Shown here piece by piece: positions 45,820-60,200 of a stretch of 64,000 bases of DNA. The notes under the pieces were generated by a model. That model was given only the letters and a program-made list of their open reading frames with translations, was not told the origin of the DNA and searched no databases. This DNA comes from Liolophura sinensis. Taxonomy: Eukaryota > Mollusca > Polyplacophora > Chitonida > Chitonidae. Numbering within the stretch: the first letter of the stretch is position 1; every line of letters starts with the position of its first letter. Where the stretch lies: the NCBI RefSeq assembly GCF_032854445.1, contig NC_088302.1, positions 51,490,046 through 51,554,045 on the forward strand, given 5' to 3'. Made by a program: the position numbers and the translations under genes.

Positions 45820-48800
45820 AGACTGAAAAAGGGAAGAAATACTCTTTTGATGCAAAGCTTGCTAAAGTCTGCTCTTTTGCTCTGTGAAATGCAAACGATA
45901 CAAACGATATGAAATGTCAATATCACTTCATTTACACCAGATTTAAAGCTGTTAAAAGCGTTTCGCTTTCAGGGTCAGAGTGCCCTAAATTATTATTATC
46001 CTTTATCTATTTTTACACAGCTGTTCATTCGCCGTCAAATTTGCATAATACGTTAGACTGCTTTTGAATCACTGACGTTCATGCTTGAGAAATGAGAATT
46101 AAAAGAAATCTAGATAATAGTGATGCGATGGCCATATATAACATGTTGTTTGTCTGAGAAAAAATAATTGGCTTGTTTGTTTGCTTTGTGTTTATTTCGC
46201 TTTCAACATAATTTAAGTTATGCCAAGACCATATCTTCTTGTAGCAGAACGGCCCAATCTCACGCTATTATAGAGTGTGGCCTGTGAGATCCTGATGCTA
46301 AAGACGCCAGACATTAAGCCCTTCCCTTCACCCAGTCAAACTTAGCCACCAAGTTACCAATATTACCAATACTAAATTCTTGGACATTTTCCGATTTGGG
46401 AGGTAATAAAGCTGAGTTTAAAGCGTTCGCTCCACAAACACTGCCACCATCATTCATGTAGGCCTACATTCTAAACGATGTAGGATAGTTTTTCTTTTCC
46501 CGCGGAAACGATTCCGGGAGGATCAGTATCGTTCATGTTTATCCATTGTCATCTATTCTTATACAAACCGTGAGTTTCTCACTTTGGCTGAGGTAGACAT
46601 AGGATTAAATACTTTATGACGTGTTTAAGCGTGTTGCTATGGTTTTTTGGATTCAGCTTCAGCCGAGGTTTCTCGCTGTAGAAAGCTTGATTTCCTCAAG
46701 ACTTTAGTTGGTCATTTGGTCATTTCCAAAAAGTAAAGTTAAACTAACTTCGTGAGCATGTTACATCCAACCCGAATGGGCGAACCTGACATAACTTGTA
46801 AAAATTTACAAACAATGTAAAACTCCTCTTAGTGGTTCCTTACCAGGATATATGGTTTGAGAAGTTCTTCAAGAATTTCCCGATATGTATTCTGTAAGCG
46901 AAGATAATCTGCTTACAAAATGGGCTAAGCGACTAAATTTGCATACGAATCGTAACTGCGCAGTATACTAATCGAGGTCAAAGGTCGGTAGCTGGCTCTT
47001 CACACTCGCCCTTGGAGATTTACTTGATCTCAAGAGACGATAGGGTATAAACTAGTATGCTTCGGAAAATCAACGATCATCGATGAAATATCCCCTGCGT
47101 GATACTGTGCTCTATATGTGTGCAAACTCTGAGTTCAATTCCTGCAGTACTTTTTAAGATAGCACCCTTAAAGGTGGAGAAACAAACTACATAAAGTTCC
47201 GATGAAAGAGTCCGAAAAGTTAGTTGTAAATGTTGTCTTCAGTATTTGTTTCGATATTTTTTTTAAAGAAAAAAGTACTTGAAAATATTGTTTGTATGGT
47301 GGGTATTTGGGATCACATTTTGGTAAACATAGTCTTTGTGTACTAATGTTATAAATGGTGACTTAACACATGTTTAAGAAATATATTTGCACTAGAATTT
47401 GTTCTTTTCAGCTAAAAAACGTGTTAAACCTCGATTTGGATCATATTTATAGTTTTAATATATTCATAAGTATTATCATAATTCAGATTAAATGCATATG
47501 TTGGATATAAACAACAACTTCACATTCGAATATATTTATTAGACATGCAACACATCCATATTTAGAACATTATAATGCAAAGACGATAAAAACGGAAAGG
47601 TGGTCCCAAATACCCACCATACACATATATTTTCCAATACCCTTTTCTCCTGGAAAAAAAAATATATTAAAAACCAAAAGCAAATAAGTTCTGACGCTCT
47701 TTCATCTGATTTTGGCATCATTTTTATGTTTTCTTCTCCTGAAACATTTTATTTAACATTGCTTTCTCTATTATTTTACGCCGACCCCGAGGCCCACGGT
47801 ATCATATAAGCTACGCCTGTAATAACAGGCGAGCTAAAAGACTTCACAGCAGTGCTCACAATCCGACGTCATTTCCCTTAATTGGCAAAGAGGAAAACAA
47901 GCACAACACACAATTCCTTAAAAAGAGCTTAAAGTTTTAAATTTTATTAGCACAAAACTTCGTGTATATGACAGAATAGGAGTGTAGGTACTGTACACAA
48001 TCCCTATCAATCCCTGTCCCTATAACCTCTGATATATATACATATATGCACCAAATTTCCAATGTACAACCACTGATGCACAAACCTGTGCCATCTACAT
48101 GCTGCAGTACACATACAGATTTACATGACAAAGGCACTGCCCTTGAAAACTCAGACCTCATGCAAGGAGATATCATACAATAATACACTGAGTCATACAG
48201 GGAACTAACATCTGGTCAGCATTCATTCCACCAATTATTTACACTCTGGTTAGCGCACCTTGCTTATCTTTTCACACAATCATATTCAATCCCTGCTTTG
48301 TAACAAATGAAAGAAAAAGAAGACAAAAAATACACAAAAATGTCACAAAACTGAACATATATGGTATCGTATTTAATGTCGATGTACACCTTTAATGTGC
48401 CTCTGAGTGCTGTATGCCTTCAGCGTCTATATTTGTAGTGTCTGAACTTTGTGACGTCTACTACATGTATATAACCTTTATTAGAGAGCTTTCGTGCCAT
48501 GGTTACACCATTCAGGCAAATGTCACAATGTACAGAAAATCTGGATGTATAAAAAAGATATAGGAGAGGGACAATATTATTGTATTAGTATTAGAGTATA
48601 ATTTGGGTACACGAATGTACCACATATCTGATAGCTAGAAAACATTAAATTAACGATTATGTACACATGGAAAAATAAGTATGTCTAACAAAATAAACAA
48701 CTGTATTATTTCACAGCATGAAAACATTTAATTTTTTTTTCAGAACGAATATCTTTCGTTCACAGGCTTTCACACAAGCTTGAATGCCAGAATTAACGGA

Positions 48801-50219
48801 GAGGTTTAAAACAGACACATTTGTGTGGTTGTAACACCAAGAATCCTGGTACAGTTTCCGGGAGTCGTGAGAACCTTCTTGGTCACAACACAGACGTTTT
48901 CCGCATCAATACCTGGTGTAATATATAAATGGTGCTCATCATTATTCCTTAGTCAGCTTGCGGTTTAAATGTCAATGGCATGACGAGAGGAAATTATGGG
49001 AATCGTCGCAGCACCATGCTGAATACCACGACATGAATGTCGAAACAATGTCCAATTGGACTATACCCTTAGCCATTAATAGCTTTATCATACAATGCAG
49101 TTGCAGATAGTTGATTGTGGATTAACAGAGAATTGTATCTCAAAGCAGTCTTTTGAAAAGTGTAAGTTCGTGACCTATGAAAACCACGTTGGGAGACGCA
49201 GGGCTCACTTAAAATACTCCGTAATTTATTTTGTAACTTCTCTCGTAAATCACGGAACCTTTGGGAAAAAAGCCTACAGTTTCTTCTTTGAAAAATATAA
49301 AAAATAACACAACTATTCACAAAGCTGTTTAGTGGTGGGTGGGGCTAATATTCGACGTGGTCAAGTATCACACGTCATCTATCCTCATGAAAGTCTTCAC
49401 TAGGACAACGCTAAAGAGTTAACCAATTAGCTCGTGAAATTAATGCCTTGTCAAAATCATAGCGAAAGTCATACTGAAGACGATGATATCAGACAATAAA
49501 TCACTGACTGATCGATTGACCGTTTGTAGTGGTATCGGTCGAATTAATACTCCAGGGATCGGAGAGGAAAAATTAACACAAACTTTTACCGTAACACATA
49601 AACATAGCCAGAGCAACTTGCCTGTAGATTATTCTTTGTATGTGGACAACGGTCCAAATATTCAATTCACAGATTTCTCACCTAATAGACACTTTAGTAA
49701 AGTTTGGGTGTCTGTACGAGCTGGACATAGCAAAATATCACGACAAATTACAAGTCCCATATGCAAAAAGCCGATCTGTCCACACAAGAGTATATATTTG
49801 TCCAACAGTTTTGATCATCCAGCAAGTGGCTGGTATTAACAGCTCATATGTACCATATGTGACCTACACGTAGTATTTGGAATACAAGCATTTAATACAA
49901 TTAGGTCTACGGTACACACAAAAAAAAAACAACAGCGATCTTTCAAATGACCTATTTACTCGAACCCCCCAAAAAATCTTCAACCCTACTTCATGTGATT
50001 CTACAACTGTCATGTTACAAACTTTTACAGAATTTATACAACACTCTTCAAAGTGACAGATTTTTTGTACTAACTTCAACTCACTTACACCTAACCAAAA
50101 ACACTTTCATATACCCATATTATATACTTCAGAATGTATTACCTATATTTACCAGGTTTCGGTACGATCAATAATGAAAAGGCTTCATCATAATCCACAT
50201 TTCACGCTCTTGAAGATCC
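45820..50219. other. Non-coding between GSTO and the large minisatellite
   Basis: Begins with the GSTO 3' untranslated region (candidate AATAAA at 46405-46410). 46255-46335 resembles the central part of the SINE relative at 55975. The rest is AT-rich, with no gene recognised. Some of the right part could belong to a long TMEM165 3' untranslated region on the minus strand, which cannot be shown here. Confidence 0.4.
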
Positions 50220-51242
50220 ATCACCGTACAATCACCATCATGATCAACGCTTCACAAGCCCAACCACGCACACAACGAAAGATACCATAGCAATACCTCC
50301 CGCCACTATATGATCCACGCTTCACATGCCCAAGATGCCCCCCCCCACCCCCCACAGCCATAGATCACATAACCATACCACCGCCACTATATGATCCACG
50401 CTTCACATGCCCAAGATACCCCCCCCCCCCACAGCTATATATCACATATGATCCACGCTTCACAAGCCCATCATGTCCATACACACACACACACACAGCT
50501 ACAGATACAACCATACCACCGCCACTATATTATCCAACCTTCACGTGACCATCATGCCACCCTCCCCCCCCAGCTATAGATGACATAACCATACCACCAC
50601 CACTATATGATCCACGCTTCACAAGCCCATCATGTCCACACACAGCTGAAGATCACATAACCATACCACCGCCACTATATTATCCAACCTTCACATGACC
50701 ATCATGCCCCCCCCCCCCCAGCTATAGATGACATAACCATACCACCACCACTATATGATCCACGCTTCACAAGCCCATCATGTCCACACACAGCTGAAGA
50801 TCACATAACCATACCACCGCCACTATATTATCCAACCTTTATATGACCCATCATGCCACCCCCCCAGCTATAGATGACATAACCATACCACCACCACTAT
50901 ATTATCCAACCTTCACATGACCATCATGTCCATACACACACACACAGCTACAGATACAACCATACCACCGCCACTATATTATCCAACCTTCACATGACCA
51001 TCATGCCACCCCCCCCCCAGCTATAGATGACATAACCATACCACCGCCACTATATGATCCACGCTTCACAAGCCCATCATGTCCACACACACACACACAC
51101 ACAGCCATAGATCACGTAACCATACAACCACTAATATATGATCCGTGCTTCACATGCCCATCATGTCCAACAACACACAGCTATAGATCACATAACCATA
51201 CAACCGCCACTATATGATCCGTGCTTCACACGCCCATCATGT

Positions 51243-51274
<32 letters not shown>

Positions 51275-51965
51275 CCATAGATCACGTAACCATACAACCA
51301 CTAATATATGATCCGCGCTGCACAAGCCCATCATGTCCATACACACACACAGCTATAGATCACATAACCATACCACCGCCACTATATGATCCACGCTTCA
51401 CATGCCCAAGATGCCCCCCCCCCCCCCCACAGCCATAGATGACATAACCATACCACCGCCACTATATGATCCGTGCTTCACACGCCCATCATGTCCACAC
51501 ACACACACACACACAGCTATAGATCACATAACCATACCACCACCACTATATGATCCACGCTTCACATGCCCAAGATGCCCCCCCCCCACCCCCCACAGCC
51601 ATAGATGACATAACCATACCACCGCCACTATATGATCCGTGCTTCACACGCCCATCATGTCCACACACACACACACACACAGCCATAGATCACGTAACCA
51701 TACCACCGCCATTATATGCTCCACTCTTCACATGCCCATCATGTCCAACAACACACAGCTATAGATCACATAACCATACCACCGCCACTATATGATCCAC
51801 GCTTCACATGCCCATCATGTCCAACAACACACAGCTATAGATGACATAACCAGACCACCGCCACTATATGATTCGTGTTTCACACGCCCATCATGTCCAC
51901 ACACATCTAGTGATAACATTACAGATAACATTACCAAGCAACGACTACTATATGATCCGCGCTTC
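50220..51965 (+). repeat. Large minisatellite with embedded CA and C runs
   Basis: About 20-25 units of roughly 70-85 bp. Core blocks are cataaccataccaccgccac, tatatgatccacgcttcac and atgcccatcatgtccacaca. Each unit ends in either a (CA)n run or a poly-C run, so two subtypes alternate. Plus-strand frames reading Pro/His/Thr-rich peptides are by-products. Confidence 0.92.
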
Positions 51966-54233
51966 TCAAACCTGTACAAGCACATGTCTAATGAGCCCAT
52001 TTAATGAGCAAAATTTCACAAATATCCACATAAAATTTCACCCATATCCACATAACCCACATGCTAACAGGAGTTCTGACAGTCGGAAAATGTTGCATAT
52101 TTAGGCGTTATCCTAGACTAACTCGGTAATATCGTAACGTGTGTACATAATATTACTCAGGTTTCACATTTCATTCACGTGCACATGACTTAGAGTTTAT
52201 CTAGGCAGCCTAGACATTCAATGCAGTAGAAAATGTCAACAATCTGGATATATGAATTAATGATATTAGCACGACATATTAAAAACAATAATACATTTTC
52301 TTTAAGTTCATGATGTTTGTTACAGTTGCATGGTGTTATGTAACCCACATCAAGCTATTTAAAAAGATACCCAGGCGACCATGTCTGCCTTCATCAATAG
52401 ACTCTATGCTTTCAGTACAGTTTTGAGTATTGTCAAAGATTGCAAGGATTTTAATGCTTTAAAGAAAGCCTGGATTTACAATGAGTTGTGACTTCATAAA
52501 ATGTTCAACACATCATATTCATTTTATTTTCATTTTCTGATCTCATCCCAGCGAGATATCACTACCAGTTCAAAGGTATAAATTCGGTTTTATGCATACA
52601 TATTTAGACATCCTTGAACCATCATTTTGAACCCAGGTCTAAATTTAGTTCTGTAACATCAAGAACTGGAACAACTTTTACAAAACTTTGTCAACAGAAC
52701 TTTTTCTTGCTTTCTTTTGTAAATAATGTTTACAGTGCAGTTAATAGCATCATAGAGCCACATGATGCACATGGAAGTTTTGTGAAAGTGGACACCGCTC
52801 ATAACACCAGGAAAATAAACACCTGAACTGGAAAAGCCTAGCGCACTGGATGAAATGACCAAATTCTCAGAACATTATTCAACATAAAAAAGCACTAACA
52901 TGATATAAAATTTAAGCACTAACTTCTAATATAATGCAAAATGTACCAGCAAGTTTCTATACTGTATCAAACTGATTGTAGGTTCAAACGTCTGATACTT
53001 AGGTAAACAAAATTAGCACATTAGTATTTAGGTCTGGTAAAGGTAGACAAGACTCAAGTGTAAGTCAAACTGGAAAGCCTAACAGCAGCTCATATCACTT
53101 CAATAAGCCTTACAACAAATCACCAGAAAACTTATTTAATAATACTGAATGCATAAAAATAAACAAAAGTTTTAAATGATTTGATTTGGCTTAATTTTCA
53201 GATACAATACCATATTTCAAAAGAAAAAGAATTATTTTTTTATTGTTTACAGTTATCCATCAGCCAACAACTGGAATTCAATTGTCTGTGTTTTTCTCTT
53301 AAAAAGCAAATTTTTATCAACACCAATTAAAGAAAACACAGTTTAATACATACACAGAGATTCAGGCAAGCATGTGTAATGAAAGGTTATGACATGGGAG
53401 TCAATAAATGTAGCAATGTGCTTCCATTCAAGAAAATAACAAGCATTGGTATTTTTTAATAAATAAACATTTTGTGATAAACTTCACACATTCAACCAGA
53501 TGACCGACTCAACACGCACATAGGGGAATAGACCCCATGAACCGGTAAATTACAGGGTAAAAGGGGAATCTTTCATAGCCTGTAGTACTTTGACTCTATA
53601 TTTGTTGTAGACTCAAGATCACCTTCAACATACAGGTATATTTTCTGTATAGTAGCCAGCAGTGTCTCCTGGTAACATCATGATAATAATGTAATACTGT
53701 AATGTCCTGTCTGACTGAAGTATCACATTAACGACACCACAGTGGATATCTTACCCAGTCACACTGTACACCAAACTGGACACCTTGTCAAATCACAGAC
53801 TAACTGTTTCTTTAATATGCTGGCACTAAATGTGAATCATAAACTTAAGGTAACCTAATTAAATATAATGAAATGAGATGAAATTTACTGGGTTGGCTCA
53901 AAGTTTTTATAAAAAAAATCATCAGTTTAATAATTTAAAAAAAGGACCTTAAAATGTGTTAAAACAAGCCATGGAAACCAAAGAAAGGCTGCTCAATAAC
54001 TCCTCTCTGTACACATATTAACTGACAATGTGTGAATCACACATAAAAACCTATCAGAGCACCACGGAAAATCAGTATTATTTCGTTCTAGGCAGCTCAA
54101 GGGATAAAACTGTGTGCTGGTGTAAGGTAAAGAGACGGATAATGGCAAGGACAAGACAAGGTGAACAATGGAATTGTGGGAATGTTGAAGGTGAGACAAG
54201 CCAGGCTGCTTTCCTCCAATCAGCAAGCAGTCA
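51966..54233. other. Non-coding, probably including TMEM165 3' untranslated region
   Basis: Lies directly downstream of the TMEM165 stop codon on the minus strand. AT-rich, no gene recognised. Confidence 0.45.
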
Positions 54234-57200
54234 TCAAGGACCAATCACAAACGCTGATAATGCGAACAGAATAAATACGGATCCACCTATCAATGTAACT
54301 GAAAAGAAAGGAAAGGATCACCATCTATTATGACAGTCATTCTTACCTAATTTCTTAACATTTTCACATGCTTCACTTGTTTGTTACATTTAAAGAACAT
54401 CATTACATGTAACACGGCAATCAAAAACCACTTTGCTTCAATCACTACAGTATGTCTTTGTAGAACCTACTGCCATATTTTATGGCATGCCACCTTTAAA
54501 CAAATGCAATGCTGAAGCACAGTGTGAATAACAGTCCAAGCTAACATGTACATCATGAGTGTCACTGTACCCATACAGAGAACATTGCAAATGTTGGTCT
54601 TTGGCCCAATCAGGGTTTGAACCTCTGAACTGTTCACCTAATATTAAGGAATATGTGCTATAAGATAAACCACTCACCTGTGTTTACAAAGGGCATGGCC
54701 TTAGGACCTTAATGATGAATATCTTACTAATTTTCACACATATCCTATGTTATATGATAAATTTGTATACTAAGCTCACTCTGGGAGCCAGACTTCACTT
54801 TCTACTAACAAATATATAAAAAATTTATTTATCTCCTAAGTAGGAAACGTTTCCTGATTTTGGATAGGGATTGGACCGGACCGTGTGTGCTATAAATTTA
54901 TCGCAAAAATCGACTCGACAATTTTCACAGATATCCTTTGTACTATAAACCTGTCCCCTAGAATGGCCAGCCCTGTACAATGGGTGTGGTGTAACGACCT
55001 TCATAATGAATGACCTACCTGTTTTCACAGGTATCCTTTGTGCTATAAACCTGTCCCCCAGTACAGCCAGCCCTGTACAATGGGTGTGGTGTAACGACCT
55101 TCATAATGAATGACCTACCTGTTTTCACAGGTATCCTTTGTGCTATAAACCTGTCCCCCAGTACAGCCAGCCCTGTACAATGGGTGTGGTGTAACGACCT
55201 TCATAATGAATGACCTACCTGTTTTCACAGGTATCCTTTGTGCTATAAACCTGTCCCCCAGTACAGCCAGCCCTGTACAATGGGTGTGGTGTAACGACCT
55301 TCATAATGAATGACCTACCTGTTTTCACAGGTATCCTTTGTGCTATAAACCTGTCCCCCAGTACAGCCAGCCCTGTACAATGGGTGTGGTGTAACGACCT
55401 TCACGGTGAATGACCTACCTGTTTTCACAGGTATCCTTTGTGCTATAAACCTGTCCCCCAGTACAGCCAGCCCTGTACAATGGGTGTGGTGTAACGACCT
55501 TCACGGTGAATGACTTACCTGTTTTCACAGGTATCCTTTGTGCTATAAACCTGTCCCCCAGTACAGCCAGCCCTGTACAGAGGGTGTGGTGTAACGACCT
55601 TCACGGTGAATGACTTACCTGTTTTTACAGATATCCTTTGTGCTATAAACCTGCCCCCCAGCACAGCCAGCCCTGTACAGAGGGCGTGGCCTAGTGTTCC
55701 ACCTATGATTACACCTATAATGTCCTGGGAAGAGAAAACGAACATATAGTACAATGCAAAAAGGCTACCAAAGGCTACCACTATTAACATGTATTTACAA
55801 CATTGATTGTAATGGATAATACACTCAGCTGTGAAATAGGACATAAACCCCAAGCATACATATACACAGTGTACATACATACTGTGACGCAAAGAGTTCG
55901 AAGATGTGTGGTCATATATACTGTGCCTTCTTGTGGGAGGGCGAGTCCATGCCGCCAAAGTGCTGCCGCCACTGAAGTATCATGCTGAAGACACCAGACA
56001 TGACATCTCACCCTGTCACATTATACTGACAACGGGCCAACTAGTCCTGTTTCCTTACTCTATAAACCTCTCAGTGCCGAATGTCAAGCACCCTTTTTAT
56101 GACTGAGTCTTTAGTATGATCTGACCTGGGTTTGATCCCATGTCTTCCAACTTTGAGGCAGATGATCTTACCCTTAGGCCATCATAGTGGTTACCTGAAA
56201 TTTTGTAACTTACGCTACTTAATATGCACTCAGCGAATCAACAATGAAACATCCCTTTTGTGTTATGGTGCTCTACATGTGTGCAAAACATCAACTCAAT
56301 ACATGCAGTACTTTATAGGAAACCCCATTAGCATTGTGTTTAACATCGCTTTCCGTGTCATTGGGCATCTAGACGCTGTTGTTTTGGGTGTAGCATAAGC
56401 CAAAAGGTGTTTGCAGAAAGACCATTGACAACTACAGTATATCCATATGCCAAATTACATGTACCTGAAATAATTACCTCAAATTTATTAACTGGCCCAT
56501 AAGAAAGGCTCTGAACATGTATTCTCCACTCTTTCCAACATTAGTTAATTTTATGAGTGGAACTGTGGTACCTGAGGTAAATAACTGACCATTGTCAAGT
56601 TACTATCAAACTTTCCCATGTGTTATGTACATAAATACATCCACAAGTACACTACATTGTATACTGGTGAAAAACAAGTGCTCTCCAGAGAACATAAGAC
56701 TGAACAAACGGCCACACCAGGTCTTTTATCACTTATTTTGACCAAAACCCCATGAAAACTTAGAGCTGGGTTTGAACTCACATCTTCCAAAAGTGGATAT
56801 TCTCTACCATGACTGTTTTGACTTGTCACCCACCTCAGTCTCTGCTCTGGCCGCCAGGATGATGGTGGCAATCTGAGAGCGATCTCCCCACTCAGCCAGG
56901 AATGTCAAGGTGAAGGCCTGTAGGAAGATCGTGGAGATAAAGCCTCGGAACCATCGCCGACTCGGCGTGCGGATAATCCCTGTCTCAACATCCTGTGTGC
57001 CCATATTGGCTTTCACAATCTGTGGGAATTTGAGGACAACAAGTAATAATGAAAAGACATTCCATAATAAATGTACCATCAAATTGGGCTATAGGCCTAC
57101 AAGTTTAAACCAAACTTAGTACTGATAACCACAGCAGGCCAGCAGCGCCCTATTGCTGTTTGATAAAAAAGTGAACTTCAAAGAAAAATGTGCCCTTCCC

Positions 57201-60200
57201 CGAAACATAGATGTACAACATAAATTTCTTTCAAAGTTATCCACCGTATAAAGTTGGAAACTGGACTGGACACAAGAGAGATAGTTGATAACTCCTCATC
57301 TCCACGTAGTTCTCAATAAGTAACATAAAAACTCAGGTGCATGAGCCTTTTAGAGATAGATGCTCAAGTGATCTTAAAGGGAAAGACCTCTAAAAATCAA
57401 AGTAGGCACCACTACATAGACCTCTTAAAACTATCCACAAATATACTTTCATTTATTTTTTTAGATTTTTGTGGAAGAGTTAAAGTCACTCAAACATTTG
57501 AATACTAAGGTGAGCTTCACGGACCATGCTATCAGAGGTTAAGAACTCTGACGTCACAGGAAGTTAATCCTACCCTAATCACGACACTGAATGTTGGAAT
57601 AACTCTTTTTACCTATGAGTAAAAGGTTACTGAAATAATGTTCCCCAAAATTCCTTCCTTTTGATGAACACCAGGAAAATAGGTGATGTGACGTCAGAGT
57701 TCCCCGATATCATCATTATGGTTCATAAAAGAGCACCATAGTATTCAAATATTTGAATGCCTTCAACACTCTGAAGAAAATCTAAAAAAACAATTGAAAG
57801 TATTTTTACGCAATAGTTGTCAGTTGTCTGTATGTTGAACCATACTTCATATTTTACCTTTCTTTTACTTTAAAGACCTACCAAAGGACTACGACTCAGT
57901 TTTAACGACGTCAGGCCAGGGGTGTACCAGAGGTCTGGCGTTGTTTGTTATACACGTAGTACACGTAGCTTGTACTGAACGGCTGAAACTTTTAACATTC
58001 TTCAGAGAACAGTAGAGTGAGGAGGCCAAAGTTAGTTGTCTCACTACAAAGCAGGAAATGTTCATCTGATGTTTCTCAACAAACCTCGTCCTCTCTTTTC
58101 TTCAGATCAGCCTGTACTTCCTCATACTCCTCTTGACCCTCATCCGGGGACATGTTGTAGCCTGAGGTGACACAGACACACATATGCTCATGAGCTAATA
58201 ACTCAACAGCCTAATAAACTAACCTATGAGCTACATGCATCTTGACAGCAGCCTATCCACTGGCCCATATAAACCTTTTCTTGATAACACACAATAATAA
58301 ATTTTGACAAAAGCCTCTATGAACTATTTTGACAACAGCCCATCAATAATGATATGGGCTACATGTACTTTGACATCAGCCCATCCACAACGATATGGGT
58401 TACATGTACTTTGACAACAGCCCATCCACAACAATATGGGCTACATGTACTTTGACAACAGCCCATCCACAACGATATGGGCTACATGTACTTTGACAAC
58501 AGCCCATCAATAACGATGTGGGCTACATGTACTTTGACAACAGCCCATCCACAACGATATGGGCTACATGTACTTTGACAACAGCCCATCAATAATGATA
58601 TGGGTTACATGTACTTCGACAACAGCCCATCCACAACGATATGGGCTACATGTACTTTGACAACAGCCCATCAGTAACGATATGGGCTACATGTAAATTG
58701 ACAACAGTCCATCCACAACGAGTACTTTAACATGTACAACATGTACCTTAATACAACCAATCGATTATAAACTGGTTATTTTTACAACAGCCTATCTATT
58801 GACCAATAACCTTTTTCAACAATAGCCAATCTCTGAGCCTGTAACATTTCTTGTGAAAGTGTATATATTGACCCATAACCTTTCTTGACAAAAAGCCGAT
58901 GATATACCAACTTATAACCATTCTTAACAATGCTTAATAACGAACTATCCAGTAGTCTTTTCACTTCACAACAGGCCTATCTGTTGAGGTTTGGCCTCAG
59001 ATCGAAAAAAGCACACAAAAAAAAAGACTCGAGATACTTGATAAGACTGTAGTAAATTAAAGTCGATGAAAATTATCAAAAGTAATTATGTATTTATTTT
59101 CAGCTTTTAATTTTCATTTAATCAAAAAGATGTGTCAAAAGGAGAATTCTTTGAATAGGATTTTCTGTTGATGACTTTGATTTTTTTTTCTCAAAACATT
59201 AAGGAGTACTTTAATAATAGGTGTGAAAAAAACTTGACAACAGATAAGGAGTTAAGAGGAATGTCTAATTCAGCCAAGGCTAGTGTTTATGAAGTTAAAT
59301 GTATAATGCACTTTTAAAAGCTGAATGAATTCACATTCACATTATCTTAAAACATGGGCAATCACTGGCAGTTCTCCGTAAAAAAACTGAGAAAAATATG
59401 TCAAGTGTGTTACTGTCCAACACAACAATTAGGTTGTGCCTGGTTTATCTCACCTTCTCTGAGCATTTTGATTCCAAAGACAGCAAATAATAACGATGAT
59501 ATATAAAAGGTGAGCTTTCTGGGGATGATTGATGTGGCGTAACCCATCAGAGCTGTAACAAGAGGAATGTCAGATATGTCACTACATATACTAGCCTTTC
59601 AAAAAAACTCAGCACATGTCTATAAACCACTAAGATGTTTAGGTATAATACTTGACACTGAAAACCACTAGTATATTATGCTTTCAAAACTAGGGTGCGG
59701 CATGCTCAAATTTAGGGTCGCTTTGATCTATTTTTCACATTATGCCACAACTTTACACAAAAAACCCCCTGTGAATTTAAATACCAGGGCACCAGCCAAT
59801 ATCAAGATGCAACCAGTATACGATCCCTCCAAATGTAGCTGCTCGCCACTATTACGGTGTATGAATTTCTTCTCCAATAATGCATCACTCTCTTTCATAA
59901 CTCTTTCTTAAATATCACAAAAAAACAGAAAGTGTGATTAAGACAAAGGGTTTGTTTAAACCTTATGAAAAGCAAAATCCTGATCCAACAGGTGTTGGAC
60001 AACAGATCCCATACTACCCATACATGTAGATATATAAAATTCACAGAATTTCAACATTAAACGAAATGCTCTAACCTGACAAGACTGTCATGAGGGCCAA
60101 CGCCCCCAAGGCTCCTGTAAACACCGTCACTCTGGAGTGTCGCATGGCCATGATTGCCGCAATAAAGAAAGTTTTGTCTCCCAGTTCAGACACAATGATG

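Noticed and set aside
49483-49839. 118-residue plus-strand open frame
   Set aside because: No recognisable family, no splice context, in long AT-rich non-coding DNA.
54028-54333. 101-residue plus-strand open frame
   Set aside because: It is antisense to the last TMEM165 exon, whose frame, acceptor and C-terminal sequence fit the family.
54590-54680. tRNA-like B-box (GGTTCAAACCCTGATTGG on the minus strand) as a tRNA gene
   Set aside because: No cloverleaf or matching A-box arm; probably another decayed SINE head.
54910-55718. Regular 100-bp repeats considered as a CRISPR-like array
   Set aside because: The units are contiguous tandem copies with no unique spacers, inside an animal intron, and derive from an exon.
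55515-55958. 147-residue minus-strand frame starting MAAWTRPPTR
   Set aside because: Only its middle part is exon 6 of TMEM165; the rest is intron read through in the same frame.
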